A stretch of 23,505 nucleotides of DNA, taken from positions 1 to 23,505 of IMG/VR virus record IMGVR_UViG_3300027734_000323. One strand, 5' to 3'. Origin of the DNA: a virus. How positions within the stretch are numbered: the first letter of the stretch is position 1; each line of letters begins with the position of its first letter. Made by a program: the position numbers and the translations under genes. The notes under the pieces were generated by a model that saw nothing but the letters and a program-made list of their open reading frames with translations, ran no database searches and was not told the origin of the DNA. Positions 6,622 through 13,160 of the stretch are shown here, piece by piece.

Positions 6622-7445
6622 TGAGAGTTTATATCACGGTTGGAATTGTCATTTGAACTTCTCGGCCCACCTCCTTCTCTACTTTTAATTAAATCACTAT
6701 ACCATCTCGTTTTCTTAGGGTAAACCATCATATCTGGGTTTTCTCCATTAGAATCATAGTTATAAACATTAGACCAAGCTTTATTCTTATCATTACTAGA
6801 ACTTTGATCTAATCTCGGCTTTCTATATGCTGGGTAATAAGTTTGAACCTCAAATGAAACTGTTAATTTAATTTGATTATCAGAAGTCATATTTTTTTCT
6901 CTATTTATTTCTACTTGATTACTATCCGGAATCAACATAACTGCATCAATGTTCATAAAGTTATGTTCAAAATACATAAATCTATATAACCATAATGTAT
7001 CCATAATTGCCTGACTACATTTGAAAATATCTATTTCACTAGCAAGTAGTATAACCAAATCATATTTAACAGAAACCGGAACTGCTCTAACTTTAGTTAA
7101 AACTTTTCTAATTTCTTCTTTATTATCAATAACCATTTTTAACCATACATTTGGATTAGCAAACTCATCAGAACGAATATCAAATCCAGTCAAAGTTAAA
7201 TGTCCTCTTGGTATTATATCGGTATTTAACTCAACATATCTGTTATTTGAAACAACATCATCGGTAAATGAATCTAATAAAAATCTTTCATCTCCAGTCA
7301 TTGAGTAATAAAATGGAACATTTACTTCTTTATCACCGGATGAGAATCTATTAGTCCATCTAATTTCACCTTCTAATGTATCAAGTACACACACTGTTAA
7401 ATCACGAAAAAATACGTCTTCAAAATTAAATCTTTCTCCTATCAT
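6615..7445 (-). CDS. Tail sheath stabilizer and completion protein, T4 gp15-like
   Basis: In T4, gp15 forms the hexameric ring that caps the tail tube and contracted sheath and joins the tail to the head. The 276-aa product has the same length as T4 gp15 (272) and the same order of motifs: GDKEVNVPFYYSM near residue 37 (T4 has GDKFIRVPITYAS), an acidic ELNTDIIPRGHLTLTGFDI segment, VPVSVKYDLVILLASEIDIF with a following helix, then IDAVMLIPDSNQVEIN and KLTVSFEVQTYYPAYR (T4 has WSLTFEVNGWMYPP). The C-terminal 50 residues are polar and disordered-looking (DQSSSNDKNK, SREGGGPRSSND). Five nt separate its ATG from an ATTATATATA box. Its start is 48 bp from the divergent 198-aa gene. Identity is low, so the call rests on the overall pattern. 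Confidence 0.72.
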   Translation of the reverse strand: MIGERFNFEDVFFRDLTVCVLDTLEGEIRWTNRFSSGDKEVNVPFYYSMTGDERFLLDSFTDDVVSNNRYVELNTDIIPRGHLTLTGFDIRSDEFANPNVWLKMVIDNKEEIRKVLTKVRAVPVSVKYDLVILLASEIDIFKCSQAIMDTLWLYRFMYFEHNFMNIDAVMLIPDSNQVEINREKNMTSDNQIKLTVSFEVQTYYPAYRKPRLDQSSSNDKNKAWSNVYNYDSNGENPDMMVYPKKTRWYSDLIKSREGGGPRSSNDNSNRDINSQK

Positions 7446-7450
7446 AGAAG

Positions 7451-7460
7451 TATATATAAT
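7451..7460 (-). promoter_or_regulatory. Late-type promoter box for the gp15-like gene
   Basis: ATTATATATA ends 5 nt before the ATG. It is paired with a divergent box at 7479-7488 in a 48-bp intergenic space. Confidence 0.55.
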
Positions 7461-7478
7461 TTTTTACCCACCTCATAA

Positions 7479-7488
7479 TTAATATATA
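7479..7488 (+). promoter_or_regulatory. Late-type promoter box for the 198-aa gene
   Basis: TTAATATATA ends exactly 5 nt before the ATG at 7494, so the mRNA would be leaderless or nearly so. Confidence 0.6.
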
Positions 7489-7493
7489 GAATT

Positions 7494-8090
7494 ATGAAAT
7501 ATTTGAAAAGATTTTTAGAATCTAGATTTGAGTCAGAAGATGAACTATCTGATTATATTTTAGAATTGATTGATGAAAAATTCCTAACCTTTTTGAAGCT
7601 CGAACTCAAAAATAAATGGGATTCTTCAGGAAATGTTATTATTGGTTGTCATATATGGTATGCTTATTCAATATCAAAGGATTTTTATAGAATCGATAAT
7701 AGCCAAAAATTAGAAGATTTTATTAAAAAACTATCTATTTTATCAAAATCAATCAAAAGGTGGAATTTAGATTTTAGTATAATTAAAGATGAGTTAATAA
7801 TTATTGATGAGGCTCCAGAATATATTACAGAGTTCATGATAGACAATACACAGAAACACTTAATTTTTAGTTATGGTAGAAATACTACATACTCATCATT
7901 TAGAGATGATAAAGTTTCACTTGGGTGTTATTTTAACCAAGATTTAGAATTTTTTATTTCACTAAAAGGTGGTAATAAACAAGAAAGAGAAGATTACATA
8001 AGTAATACAATAAGAACTGGTCAAAAGTACAAATTTAAATTAATAAATAATTCAAGTGAAAAAACTGATTTTCAAATAATTCCTGTTTAA
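7494..8090 (+). CDS. Probable internal virion protein with capsid-targeting-like N-terminus, 198 aa
   Basis: The function of the body is unknown. The N-terminus, MKYLKRFLESRFESEDEL, is one of eight copies in the window of a motif resembling the T4 capsid-targeting sequence; F-L-E-S (residues 7-10) and F-E-S (12-14) would fit a gp21-like cleavage site. The remainder is alpha/beta with IIGCHIWYAYS, LSILSKSIKRWNLDFSIIKD and IFSYGRNTTYSSFRDD, and no obvious catalytic motif. It leads an operon: a TTAATATATA box sits 5 nt before the ATG, and the next gene, also with the targeting-like motif, starts 3 nt after the stop codon. Packaging into the capsid is inferred from the N-terminus only. Confidence 0.82.
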   Translation: MKYLKRFLESRFESEDELSDYILELIDEKFLTFLKLELKNKWDSSGNVIIGCHIWYAYSISKDFYRIDNSQKLEDFIKKLSILSKSIKRWNLDFSIIKDELIIIDEAPEYITEFMIDNTQKHLIFSYGRNTTYSSFRDDKVSLGCYFNQDLEFFISLKGGNKQEREDYISNTIRTGQKYKFKLINNSSEKTDFQIIPV

Positions 8091-8092
8091 TT

Positions 8093-8794
8093 ATGAAATA
8101 TCTTAAATATTTTAGGGAATCACAATCAGAGATAACACTAAAAGAAAAATTAGAGTCTATTGTGATGATGTATCAATATCTTTGGTCTAATCATATTGAT
8201 CCAGACTCACTTGGTAACTTTACTGGTAAATGCTCAGTATTATTTACTGGCTGTATGACTATTAATAGAGGATGGGACATTTCAAAGAAAGAAAGTCGAC
8301 CATATGAGTTTGATGTTGATTGTTTATTAAATAAACTAGAAACTGATTATAGAAAAGAAGAAAAACTTAAAAATATCGAAGAACTCTATAAGTCAAGTAT
8401 TATACCAAGATTTAAGCATACCAAAGAGGAAATTGAACAATTTTTATCACCAGTATTAAATTTAGAAGTAACTGGAGATAAAATTATAAAATCATATGAA
8501 ATAAATCCATATTTTAATGGTTGGAATAAAAAAGCATGCTTTAGCATAAAGTGTAAATTGAATGAGGAGTTTCTCACAATGGATGAGCAAGAAGTTGAAA
8601 CTAAAAAAGGCAATGGATATTTTGATAGAAAATATTTCAAAGAAATTGAAGATGAATTTTATTCTTGTAAAAGACTAATAAATTCAAAAATTGAAGAACT
8701 AGATTTACAAAAAGCTGGATTAGAATTTTCCATGGATGATAATACACACTTGGGTCTATACTTTAACTTCCACATTAGAATAGAGGAAATTTAA
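8093..8794 (+). CDS. Probable internal virion protein with capsid-targeting-like N-terminus, 233 aa
   Basis: This is the second gene of the operon starting at 7494, with 2 nt between stop and ATG. The N-terminus MKYLKYFRESQSEITL repeats the targeting-like motif (M-K-Y-L-K-x-F-x-E-S), with F-R-E-S as a candidate cleavage site. The rest is mainly helical, with long charged stretches (NKLETDYRKEEKLKNIEELY, and later DEFYSCKRLINSKIEELD). The interior includes GKCSVLFTGCMTINRGWD and YFNGWNKKACFSIKC. It has no recognised family. Beyond the N-terminus and a similar final beta-rich segment (LGLYFNFHIRIEEI here, LGCYFNQDLEFFISL in the neighbour), I see no clear similarity to the preceding protein. Distant duplication is possible but unproven. 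Confidence 0.82.
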   Translation: MKYLKYFRESQSEITLKEKLESIVMMYQYLWSNHIDPDSLGNFTGKCSVLFTGCMTINRGWDISKKESRPYEFDVDCLLNKLETDYRKEEKLKNIEELYKSSIIPRFKHTKEEIEQFLSPVLNLEVTGDKIIKSYEINPYFNGWNKKACFSIKCKLNEEFLTMDEQEVETKKGNGYFDRKYFKEIEDEFYSCKRLINSKIEELDLQKAGLEFSMDDNTHLGLYFNFHIRIEEI

Positions 8795-8810
8795 ACTTTC
8801 AGAGGTATTC

Positions 8811-8838
8811 AACTTATAATTTATCCGAATTATAAGTT
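8811..8838 (+). promoter_or_regulatory. Perfect 11-bp hairpin immediately before the clamp-loader start
   Basis: AACTTATAATT (8811-8821) and AATTATAAGTT (8828-8838) pair perfectly around a 6-nt TATCCG loop. The stem ends 2 nt before ATG 8841, and there is no T-run. In mRNA it would lie where a ribosome must bind; in DNA it is a dyad that a repressor could use. Confidence 0.6.
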
Positions 8839-8840
8839 AT

Positions 8841-9818
8841 ATGAAACAACTATTACTATCAGAGAAGTGGCGCCCTAAAACAATTGAGGACGTAATCCTT
8901 TTACCAAGAATCCGTAAAATATTTGAGAACGGTCTCAACCAAAATGTTATTTTATATGGTCATTTTGGAACCGGCAAAACTACTATTGCTCGCATACTAA
9001 TAGGTAAGTATCTCAAGAATACTCCACACATAGAATTAAACAGTTCATTCTATACATCTATTGATACGCTTAGAAGTAAGATTGATGACTTTTGTTCAAA
9101 GGTCTATATGGGATTTGATATGGATCAAGATATATCAAAAGATACAATTAAATATGTATTTTTAGATGAATTTGAAAGGACATCCATTCAATATCAAGAC
9201 GCCTTAAAAGCTTATATTGAAGAGTTCTCAAAGAAAAATGTTAGATTTATCCTAACAACAAACCACATCAACAAAGTTTCACCAGGAATTCGATCTAGAT
9301 TAATTGAAGTAAACTTTGATTGTCAATCACCAGAAGAAGAGAAATATCTTAAAACAGAAATCTATAAAAAGATTAATACTGTAATTGCTCCACAAGAAGA
9401 ATTTGAAATTCCAAAAGAAGAGTTGATTAAGATAATCAATAAAAAGTTTCCAGACTTTAGGTCAATAATGATTGATGTTGATAACTTCAAACAAACTGGA
9501 TCATCAAATGAATCTGGATCAACAATAAATATTAAATTAAGAAATGATTTATATGCAATTCTATTTGATAAAAGTAAGACATATGATGAGATATATCATT
9601 TTTTAATGAATAACTTTGGACCAGAAAAGATTGATGAAATGATTTCTCTTTTTGGTAGACCATTTATTGAATGGTCAATTAATGAAAAGAAATCTAATAT
9701 TGAAAAGTTATTTCAAGTAAACTATATTATCACCGAACACACAAAATTGTTAGAAACTAATACCGACCCGATTGTTTTGGGAATGACTGTTATTGGAAAG
9801 ATTCGCGATATTTTTTAA
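8841..9818 (+). CDS. DNA polymerase clamp-loader large subunit, T4 gp44-like AAA+ ATPase
   Basis: In T4, gp44 forms four subunits of the gp44/62 clamp loader that opens and loads the gp45 sliding clamp at primer ends. The 325-aa protein (T4 gp44 is 319) has the family signatures: SEKWRPKTIEDVIL (7-20), Walker A GHFGTGKTT (40-48), Walker B YVFLDEFE (105-112), sensor-1 LTTNHINK (138-145), and the arginine finger in the SRLIEVNF segment (152-159; SRC in most relatives). The C-terminal collar domain is helical. No small subunit (gp62) or clamp is adjacent, so the replication genes are dispersed. Expression may be controlled by the hairpin just before the start. It has no TTAATATATA box of its own, which would fit early or middle expression (inference). 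Confidence 0.93.
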   Translation: MKQLLLSEKWRPKTIEDVILLPRIRKIFENGLNQNVILYGHFGTGKTTIARILIGKYLKNTPHIELNSSFYTSIDTLRSKIDDFCSKVYMGFDMDQDISKDTIKYVFLDEFERTSIQYQDALKAYIEEFSKKNVRFILTTNHINKVSPGIRSRLIEVNFDCQSPEEEKYLKTEIYKKINTVIAPQEEFEIPKEELIKIINKKFPDFRSIMIDVDNFKQTGSSNESGSTINIKLRNDLYAILFDKSKTYDEIYHFLMNNFGPEKIDEMISLFGRPFIEWSINEKKSNIEKLFQVNYIITEHTKLLETNTDPIVLGMTVIGKIRDIF

Positions 9819-9855
9819 CAACTAGCTGAAGTGAATCAAATGTATATATTAGGAT

Positions 9856-9865
9856 TTAATATATA
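9856..9865 (+). promoter_or_regulatory. Late-type promoter box for the gp25-like gene
   Basis: TTAATATATA ends 5 nt before ATG 9871. GAAGTGAA lies about 22 nt upstream, a near match to the AAAGTGA element of the extended promoters. Confidence 0.6.
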
Positions 9866-9870
9866 AATTC

Positions 9871-10257
9871 ATGGCAGCAGTAGATTTTACCGATTTTTAC
9901 ATTTTATACAAAGACCACCCAAGATATGTTCCAAAAGAACTTATTGAAGATGAAGTTGTTAATGTTATTATACAGAAATATGAAATGATACTATTCACCA
10001 ATAAAGGTGAAGTATTGGGTGATCCAGAATTTGGCGCAAATCTATTAGAGTTATTGTATCAAACTAAAGTATCTGAGTCATATGTTGTTAGTACTATAGA
10101 TGAGCAAATTGCTATTTATATACCAGAATTAGCAAATACAAATTACACATTAAATGTTGTGTTTGTTCAAGATCCGGAGAATTACCAAGATATAATGTTT
10201 GTAAATCTTAAAATTGCTGACTACAGCATTTACGCACAAATAGGCAAGTTTAGCTAA
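9871..10257 (+). CDS. Baseplate wedge protein, T4 gp25-like (GPW/gp25 family)
   Basis: gp25 sits in the baseplate wedge around the central hub and nucleates sheath polymerisation; homologues occur in phage P2 (gpW) and type VI secretion (TssE). The 128-aa product matches T4 gp25 (132 aa). After a short N-terminal arm, VNVIIQKYEMILFTNKGEVLG leads to the diagnostic GDPEFGANLLELLY (50-63; T4 has FDPEFGCDLSDQLF). A helix (VSTIDEQIAIYIPEL) and the alternating strands TNYTLNVVFV and IMFVNLKIADYSI follow. The family's conserved E-F-G is intact. It is preceded by a clean late-type promoter box. Its 3' end overlaps the convergent hydrolase gene by 8 nt. It is the only wedge gene in the window. Confidence 0.87.
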   Translation: MAAVDFTDFYILYKDHPRYVPKELIEDEVVNVIIQKYEMILFTNKGEVLGDPEFGANLLELLYQTKVSESYVVSTIDEQIAIYIPELANTNYTLNVVFVQDPENYQDIMFVNLKIADYSIYAQIGKFS

Positions 10258-10864
10258 TAGAGCAATGATTGGCTGAGTAGATATATTTCCAATCTCTTTT
10301 AATATTAACACCTAAAGCTTCTGCTGTTGTAACAACATCTTCCAAACATTCCGAATCAGCACCACCAACAATAGTAACTTCTTTACCCTTTAACTTTTGA
10401 AATAAGTTATACAATTTAACAGGGCATTGAAACCACTGATGATTATTCCCAATAAATACTATAATAGTACCTTCTTCTGTTGGAAAATATTGACCTTTCT
10501 TTAGAGTCTTTTCTTGAGATTTAATCTGTTGATAAACTTCTTTACTTAGAATCTTTTTATAAAATTCAACATCAACATCATAATTATACCTCTTTTCGAT
10601 TAAATCAACTTGATTAGGAAATGTATATAAGTCTCCGTTTACTGGTATTTCAGGATTATCATCATACAAATAATCTTTATCTTGATTCTTACCATCAACA
10701 TGGTTATCAAATATTTGATAAACATTAGTAAAGTTATTACAATACTTTTTCAACTCATTCAAATACATTTCATTAAAGAACTTCTTAAATGACTTTTGAA
10801 CATCAACAACCAATAGAGTAGAGTTATTTTTTTCAAAATTTTCAAATAGTTTAAGATATTTCAT
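10250..10864 (-). CDS. Isochorismatase/nicotinamidase-fold cysteine hydrolase with capsid-targeting-like N-terminus
   Basis: The 204-aa product joins a targeting-like leader (MKYLKLFENFEKNN) to an isochorismatase-like hydrolase domain. The fold is indicated by STLLVVDVQKSF (15-26, candidate catalytic D21), a central EKRYN (candidate K91), and VTIVGGADSECLEDVVTTAE (163-182, candidate nucleophile C173, in the position of the family's G-x-x-T-x-x-C-V-x-x-T-A motif). A plausible Asp-Lys-Cys triad is therefore present. Family substrates include nicotinamide, isochorismate, N-carbamoyl compounds and ureidoacrylate; the substrate cannot be told from sequence. The leader suggests packaging and injection with the DNA, as for T4 Alt, but this is inference. 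A TTAATATATA box lies 4 nt before the ATG, pointing to late synthesis and fitting a virion protein. Confidence 0.78.
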   Translation of the reverse strand: MKYLKLFENFEKNNSTLLVVDVQKSFKKFFNEMYLNELKKYCNNFTNVYQIFDNHVDGKNQDKDYLYDDNPEIPVNGDLYTFPNQVDLIEKRYNYDVDVEFYKKILSKEVYQQIKSQEKTLKKGQYFPTEEGTIIVFIGNNHQWFQCPVKLYNLFQKLKGKEVTIVGGADSECLEDVVTTAEALGVNIKRDWKYIYSANHCSIS

Positions 10865-10868
10865 AGTG

Positions 10869-10878
10869 TATATATTAA
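10869..10878 (-). promoter_or_regulatory. Late-type promoter box for the isochorismatase-fold gene
   Basis: TTAATATATA ends 4 nt before the ATG at 10864, the shortest spacing of this class in the window. Confidence 0.6.
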
Positions 10879-10891
10879 AGTATGTGCATAA

Positions 10892-10919
10892 AAAAACACC
10901 GATTTACTCGGTGTTTTTT
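10892..10919 (-). terminator. Terminator after the Gln/Ala-rich protein gene
   Basis: ACACCGA (10896-10902) pairs with TCGGTGT (10908-10914), extended by flanking A and T runs. It lies about 20 nt past the stop codon of the minus-strand gene at 10937. Confidence 0.88.
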
Positions 10920-10936
10920 ATAAAATGTTTTATAAA

Positions 10937-11527
10937 TTAAGCTGGTAATTCTTCTTCACCAGTTTCTTCTTCCTCTTCTTGAGCTTGTCCTTGAGCCTCA
11001 GGTTGTGCTTGTGGCTGAGCTTGAACTGGTTGAGCTTCTCCTTGTGGAGCTACTTCCTCAAAACCTTCTCCACCAGTTTGAGCTTGTGCTTGTGGTTGAG
11101 CTTCAGTTTGAACTTGAACCTGTGGTTGAACTTGAACCTGTGGTTGAGCTTGTGCTTGTGGCTGAGCTTCAGGTTGTGCTTGTGGTTCAGTTTGAGCTTG
11201 TGGTTGAGCTTGTCCTTGAACAGGAGCTTGAGATTGACCTTGAACACCACCAACTAAAGCAGTTGCTGGAATTTTATCAGCATCAATACCTGCTTGAGCA
11301 ACGTGTTTTACAATTTCTTCAGCAATATCCATATCACCAAAGAACTGACGTAAGTTCTTACCAGTATTATCTTTTACTTTCTTAACATAAGCATTAATTA
11401 ATGACTGAGGAATATCAATCATACTTTTTACTTTGTAAATATCGTTTACTTGAAAAACAGATTCTTTAATAATCTCTTCTCTTTTTCTTTCAACTCTATA
11501 AGATTCAAATTTTTTGATGTGTTTCAT
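10937..11527 (-). CDS. Gln/Ala/Pro-rich repeat protein with capsid-targeting-like N-terminus, 196 aa
   Basis: Three parts are visible. The leader MKHIKKFESYRVERK matches the targeting-like motif, and IIKES (19-23) fits a gp21-type cut site. Residues about 24-95 form a folded-looking helical domain (VNDIYKVKSMIDIPQSLINA, then RQFFGDMDIAEEIVKHVAQ). Residues about 96-182 are a low-complexity QAQPQ/QVQPQ repeat, followed by an acidic tail (EEEEETGEEELPA). T4 also makes small acidic or low-complexity prohead core proteins, so a core, scaffold or internal protein is plausible. An extended promoter and a strong terminator bracket the gene, suggesting high late expression. Long antisense frames here are by-products of the repeat. 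Confidence 0.85.
   Translation of the reverse strand: MKHIKKFESYRVERKREEIIKESVFQVNDIYKVKSMIDIPQSLINAYVKKVKDNTGKNLRQFFGDMDIAEEIVKHVAQAGIDADKIPATALVGGVQGQSQAPVQGQAQPQAQTEPQAQPEAQPQAQAQPQVQVQPQVQVQTEAQPQAQAQTGGEGFEEVAPQGEAQPVQAQPQAQPEAQGQAQEEEEETGEEELPA
10982..11242 (-). repeat. Degenerate tandem repeat encoding a Gln-Ala/Gln-Pro tract
   Basis: In-frame repeats of CAA-GCT/CCA/GTT codons (seen on the plus strand as variations of GCTTGTGGTTGA) encode about 87 residues. Units vary between QAQPQ, QVQVQ and QPEAQ. Length variation by slippage is expected. Confidence 0.85.
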
Positions 11528-11559
11528 CTTAAATCATTAATTTTTTAATTTCTTATTAG

Positions 11560-11595
11560 TATATATTATATCTAAAAAATCATTTTTTTCACTTT
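11560..11595 (-). promoter_or_regulatory. Extended late-type promoter of the Gln/Ala-rich gene
   Basis: AAAGTGAAAAAAATGA (complement of 11580-11595) precedes ATAATATATA (11560-11569), with 20 nt between AAAGTG and the AT box. Both elements, the spacing and the leader AAGAAATTAAAAAAT match the promoter at 6493-6528. Confidence 0.62.
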
Positions 11596-12134
11596 TAGTG
11601 AAAAGCAAAAAAGCCTATTAATATACCAAGTCCAACTCCAACAATCCCGGTTCCAATAGAATATGCTGCTCTTTGTAATTTCAATCCAGTTATTCTTTTT
11701 TCTTGATTAGTAATTATCTTATCTTTAAGTTTTAATTGATTTCCAGCTTTTTCTAGATCCAATTTATAATTTGCAATTTGTGTATTCAACTCTTTAATCT
11801 GGTCATCTTTCGCCTTGTTATTAGTTTCCAATGATTTAATCTTTGTCTCTAATATTGCAACTTGATTAGTATATTCATTAACCACAACAACATAAGCTTT
11901 GATTGTTGAGTCGCAACTAATTTTCATTTTTTGAAATAAAGAATATAACTCTAAATCATTATCTAATGATTGAGCTTGCTCAATACTTATAATTATACCT
12001 AATGTGTCACCACCAACAATATAGAAAGATGGATAATCGATAGTCTTTGTAGAATCCACACTTAGTGTAGTTTGTTGAGCCATTACAGATACACTTAGTA
12101 TCAAGCCAACCAATAGTGTTAATAAATGTTTCAT
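11595..12134 (-). CDS. Exported coiled-coil protein with C-terminal membrane anchor (spanin-like partner)
   Basis: The 179-aa product has a clear signal peptide (MKHLLTLLVGLILSVSVMAQ, probable cut near AQ-QT), a periplasmic region with one Cys (KISCDST), a coiled coil at about residues 85-150 (VAILETKIKSLETNNKAKDD, later KDKIITNQEKRI), and a Gly-rich hydrophobic C-terminus (GTGIVGVGLGILIGFFAF) that looks like a transmembrane helix. It lacks a lipobox, so it is not a typical outer-membrane spanin lipoprotein. It is co-transcribed with the upstream TM-plus-coiled-coil gene at 12138 (3-nt gap). Two adjacent envelope coiled-coil proteins suggest a role in disrupting or spanning the envelope at lysis. 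No endolysin is visible nearby, so this stays an inference. Confidence 0.75.
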   Translation of the reverse strand: MKHLLTLLVGLILSVSVMAQQTTLSVDSTKTIDYPSFYIVGGDTLGIIISIEQAQSLDNDLELYSLFQKMKISCDSTIKAYVVVVNEYTNQVAILETKIKSLETNNKAKDDQIKELNTQIANYKLDLEKAGNQLKLKDKIITNQEKRITGLKLQRAAYSIGTGIVGVGLGILIGFFAFH

Positions 12135-12137
12135 TTT

Positions 12138-12551
12138 TTATTTTAATTTTTTTCCTAAAGAGTTTAGTAAATCGACACCTTCTCTCTTAATGGGGGTTTC
12201 TTTAAGTTTTTTAATTTGCGCATTAATCTCGTCAACTTTGTGCCTTTCCTTATCCAAATCGACTTTAGCATTTGATAAGTCATTTTTAGATTTTAACAAA
12301 TCTTTATTTAACTTATCAATTTTAGCCTTTTCAACATCAACAATTTGTTGAATACTATCAAATTTAACTTCTGATATTTTTCTAGCAGATGCCAATGAAT
12401 CTCTTTCAGATTGAATTGAATTAACTTGTTCGGATAGTCTTTTATTTTCTTCCTTTAAATTTTTATCCTCAGTAGTTAACCATTTGTAAAGAAATATACC
12501 AGATGCGAGGAATAATACTATTATTATCCAACTTTTAGTATCAAGCTTCAT
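12138..12551 (-). CDS. Inner-membrane-anchored coiled-coil protein (i-spanin/Rz-like)
   Basis: The 137-aa product has an N-terminal membrane anchor at about residues 8-25 (WIIIVLFLASGIFLYKW). From residue 28 to about 118 it is an almost unbroken coiled coil (NLKEENKRLSEQVNSIQSER, later LNKDLLKSKNDLSNAKVDLD), and it has a short basic C-terminus (LNSLGKKLK). This is the architecture of Rz-type inner-membrane spanins: a type II anchor and a long periplasmic coiled coil. It is the first gene of a two-gene unit with the exported coiled-coil protein at 11595. Its upstream AT box (AAATATATTTACTAATATG) is a weak variant of the late-promoter motif. A general structural or membrane-tethering role cannot be excluded. 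Confidence 0.75.
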   Translation of the reverse strand: MKLDTKSWIIIVLFLASGIFLYKWLTTEDKNLKEENKRLSEQVNSIQSERDSLASARKISEVKFDSIQQIVDVEKAKIDKLNKDLLKSKNDLSNAKVDLDKERHKVDEINAQIKKLKETPIKREGVDLLNSLGKKLK

Positions 12552-12592
12552 ATTAGTAAATATATTTTTTATAACGGAATAAATCCGTATCT

Positions 12593-12602
12593 TTGATATA
12601 TA
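12593..12602 (+). promoter_or_regulatory. Late-type promoter box variant upstream of the HAD gene
   Basis: TTGATATATA ends 39 nt before the ATG. A small dyad, CGGA/TCCG (12575-12587), and TATCTTTG (12588-12595, a match to the Bacteroidota -7 consensus TAnnTTTG) lie just upstream, so host polymerase recognition is also possible. Confidence 0.35.
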
Positions 12603-12641
12603 TAAAAAATTAAATCTTTCTAAAATTAAATAAAATTATAT

Positions 12642-13148
12642 ATGTATAAAAGACTAGTTTGCTTTGACTTTGATGGCACCTTAATTCATACACCTACTCC
12701 TGAGGCTGGTAAACCAGAATGGGAAAAACAAACCGGCCTTTCCTGGCAAGGTAGAGGATGGTGGGGTAATCCAGAATCACTTAATTTAAATGTATTCCAA
12801 CCACCTGTAAATCAATGGGTATATAATCACTACCTAAAAGAAACATCTGATCCAGATGCTTATGTCTTTTTAGCAACTGGTCGTTTATCTAAACTTGAAA
12901 AACAAGTGCTGGATGTATTGAAACTACATGATATTAAATTTGATGATGTTTTTTGCAACACCGGTGGTGAGACATTTAAATTCAAGTGTTGGTTATTTGA
13001 AAGAATAATCAAACAAAATCCACACGCTACTGAATTCACAATGTATGATGATCGTCACGAGCATTTGAAAGAATTTATACATTGGGCTAAACAACAACCT
13101 ATCAAAGTAAATATTATTGATGTTGTAAACAAAAAGCAAATTTTTTAA
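12642..13148 (+). CDS. HAD-superfamily phosphatase, Swiss-Army-Knife RNA-repair-like type
   Basis: The 168-aa product carries the complete HAD catalytic set: motif I CFDFDGTL (D9 nucleophile, D11 acid/base), motif II FLATGR (T79), a basic FKFKCW segment (111-117) in the place of motif III, and motif IV MYDDRHEHL (D136/D137). The inserts GRGWWGNPESL (38-47) and FDDVFCNTGG (100-109) are features that I associate with the HAD domain of Swiss-Army-Knife RNA-repair-like proteins. Family members are predicted to remove phosphates from nucleic-acid ends, so repair of damaged RNA or tRNA is a reasonable but untested role. The ClpS gene follows 12 nt after its stop codon, with its own promoter box overlapping that stop. 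Confidence 0.87.
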   Translation: MYKRLVCFDFDGTLIHTPTPEAGKPEWEKQTGLSWQGRGWWGNPESLNLNVFQPPVNQWVYNHYLKETSDPDAYVFLATGRLSKLEKQVLDVLKLHDIKFDDVFCNTGGETFKFKCWLFERIIKQNPHATEFTMYDDRHEHLKEFIHWAKQQPIKVNIIDVVNKKQIF

Positions 13149-13154
13149 TATATA
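13145..13154 (+). promoter_or_regulatory. Late-type promoter box for the ClpS-like gene
   Basis: TTAATATATA overlaps the stop codon of the HAD gene and ends 6 nt before ATG 13161, so ClpS can be transcribed independently. Confidence 0.6.
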
Positions 13155-13160
13155 CACATT

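Noticed and set aside
10979-11385. Long open frames on the plus strand and in another minus frame opposite the Gln/Ala-rich gene
   Set aside because: They are caused by the stop-free repeat; the translations are monotonous Leu/Trp/Ser, Glu/Leu/Val or Lys/His/Asn strings without promoter or start context.
11586-11604. Inverted repeat TTTTCACT/AGTGAAAA at the end of the 179-aa gene as a terminator
   Set aside because: No T-run follows the stem in the direction of transcription; the left arm is better explained as the AAAGTGA promoter element of the next gene.
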